A stretch of DNA of 42,384 nucleotides from Caldilineae bacterium. Its GTDB lineage: Bacteria; Chloroflexota; Anaerolineae; Epilineales; Epilineaceae. Every line of letters starts with the position of its first letter. Position 1 is the first letter of the stretch. The stretch covers positions 1 through 42,384 of the forward strand of contig JACKBJ010000024.1 in NCBI GenBank assembly GCA_020634625.1, in the 5' to 3' direction. The notes below the pieces were generated by a model that had not been told where the DNA came from, did no database searches, and saw only the letters and a list, made by a program, of their open reading frames with translations. The position numbers were made by a program, and so were the translations under genes. This document shows positions 42,104 through 42,384 of the stretch, piece by piece.

Positions 42104-42384
42104 TCGTCGCCTACCGAGTCCTGCTCGAGCAGCTCGTGGGCGTAGAGGATCCGGTAGGCGTAGCCCTGCTCGGTCAGGAACATCTGGCGCTTGGCGGCGA
42201 AGGTCTGGTCGGAGCTGTCGCGGCTGACGATGCTGTAGAAGTGGGCCAGTCGGCCGTCGGACTTCGGGCGGAGGATGCGGCCGAGCCGCTGCGCCTCCTC
42301 CTGGCGCGAACCGAAGGCCCCGCTGACCTGGATGGCCACGTTGGCGTCGGGCAGGTCGATCGAGAAGTTGGCGACCTTCGACAC
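42100..42384 (-). CDS. C-terminal end of an XPB/ERCC3-type DNA helicase (gene runs out of window)
   Basis: 95 visible codons; the frame is open to the window edge. It contains GSRQEEAQRLGRILRPK, the superfamily 2 motif VI of XPB (Q-x2-R-x-GR), preceded by VSGAFG and followed by FYSIVSRDSSDQTFAAKRQM and FLTEQGYAYRIL, the usual XPB ending. The stop overlaps the next gene by 4 bp. The upstream nuclease/ATPase core is outside the window. Bacterial XPB-type helicases are known ATP-dependent 3'-to-5' motors in DNA repair. Confidence 0.88.
   Translation of the reverse strand: MSKVANFSIDLPDANVAIQVSGAFGSRQEEAQRLGRILRPKSDGRLAHFYSIVSRDSSDQTFAAKRQMFLTEQGYAYRILYAHELLEQDSVGDE

Overview
The window is uniformly very GC-rich DNA, densely coded on both strands, with no tRNA, rRNA, CRISPR array, insertion sequence or phage gene that I can see. 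Several features suggest a Chloroflexota-like (or similar GC-rich, non-proteobacterial) bacterium: an exported protein ending in a YLP..LR tail, exported proteins with Pro/Thr/Glu-rich linkers, a SARP/BTAD regulator beside class III polyhydroxyalkanoate (PHA) genes, a DUF3516 helicase, and an XPB-type helicase with two accessory proteins. The lineage is an inference and needs a marker-gene tree.

Layout. 1-6.7 kb: end of a membrane glycosyltransferase-like protein, a small membrane protein, a UPF1-like SF1 helicase, an exported Cys-rich protein, a GMP synthase of the long type, and a beta-carbonic anhydrase. 6.7-12.2 kb: a PHA cluster made of a BTAD regulator, a possible granule protein, a phasin-like protein, PhaE, PhaC and PhaB. 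A tandem 11-bp repeat in front of the phasin promoter looks like a SARP operator. 12.2-18.3 kb: a dolichol-phosphate-mannose-synthase-like transferase with a sugar C-methyltransferase, then a cation exchanger / DUF3516 helicase / DUF2283 operon. 18.6-20.1 kb: an exported protein read through an in-frame UGA. 20.3-26.1 kb: an MBL-fold hydrolase, then an ECF sigma factor, a membrane protein with a PTRE repeat, and a Tat-exported DUF1800/DUF1501 pair. 26.2-31.5 kb: UspA, TerC and a large beta-propeller/dihaem protein. 31.6-35.1 kb: a nucleotidyltransferase and two tandem MFS paralogues. 35.2-38.3 kb: a PNGase F-like exported protein and a membrane-anchored rhodanese read through an in-frame UGA. 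38.4-42.4 kb: an XPB-type helicase operon.

The most notable signal is a pair of probable selenoprotein genes that standard gene calling would break. At 18602-20053 (minus strand) the UGA is residue 50 in a U-G-I-C motif just after a signal peptide, where a thioredoxin-like protein has CxxC. At 37640-38311 (plus strand) the UGA is residue 182 and falls on the catalytic cysteine of a rhodanese domain, in a C-A-U motif. In both, the same frame continues with clear protein similarity to a later stop, a hairpin resembling a bacterial SECIS element starts 11 nt after the UGA, and a good promoter and ribosome binding site precede the gene. Many other genes here end in ordinary TGA stops, so general TGA reassignment is unlikely. 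No sel genes lie in the window, so the Sec machinery must be looked for elsewhere in the genome.
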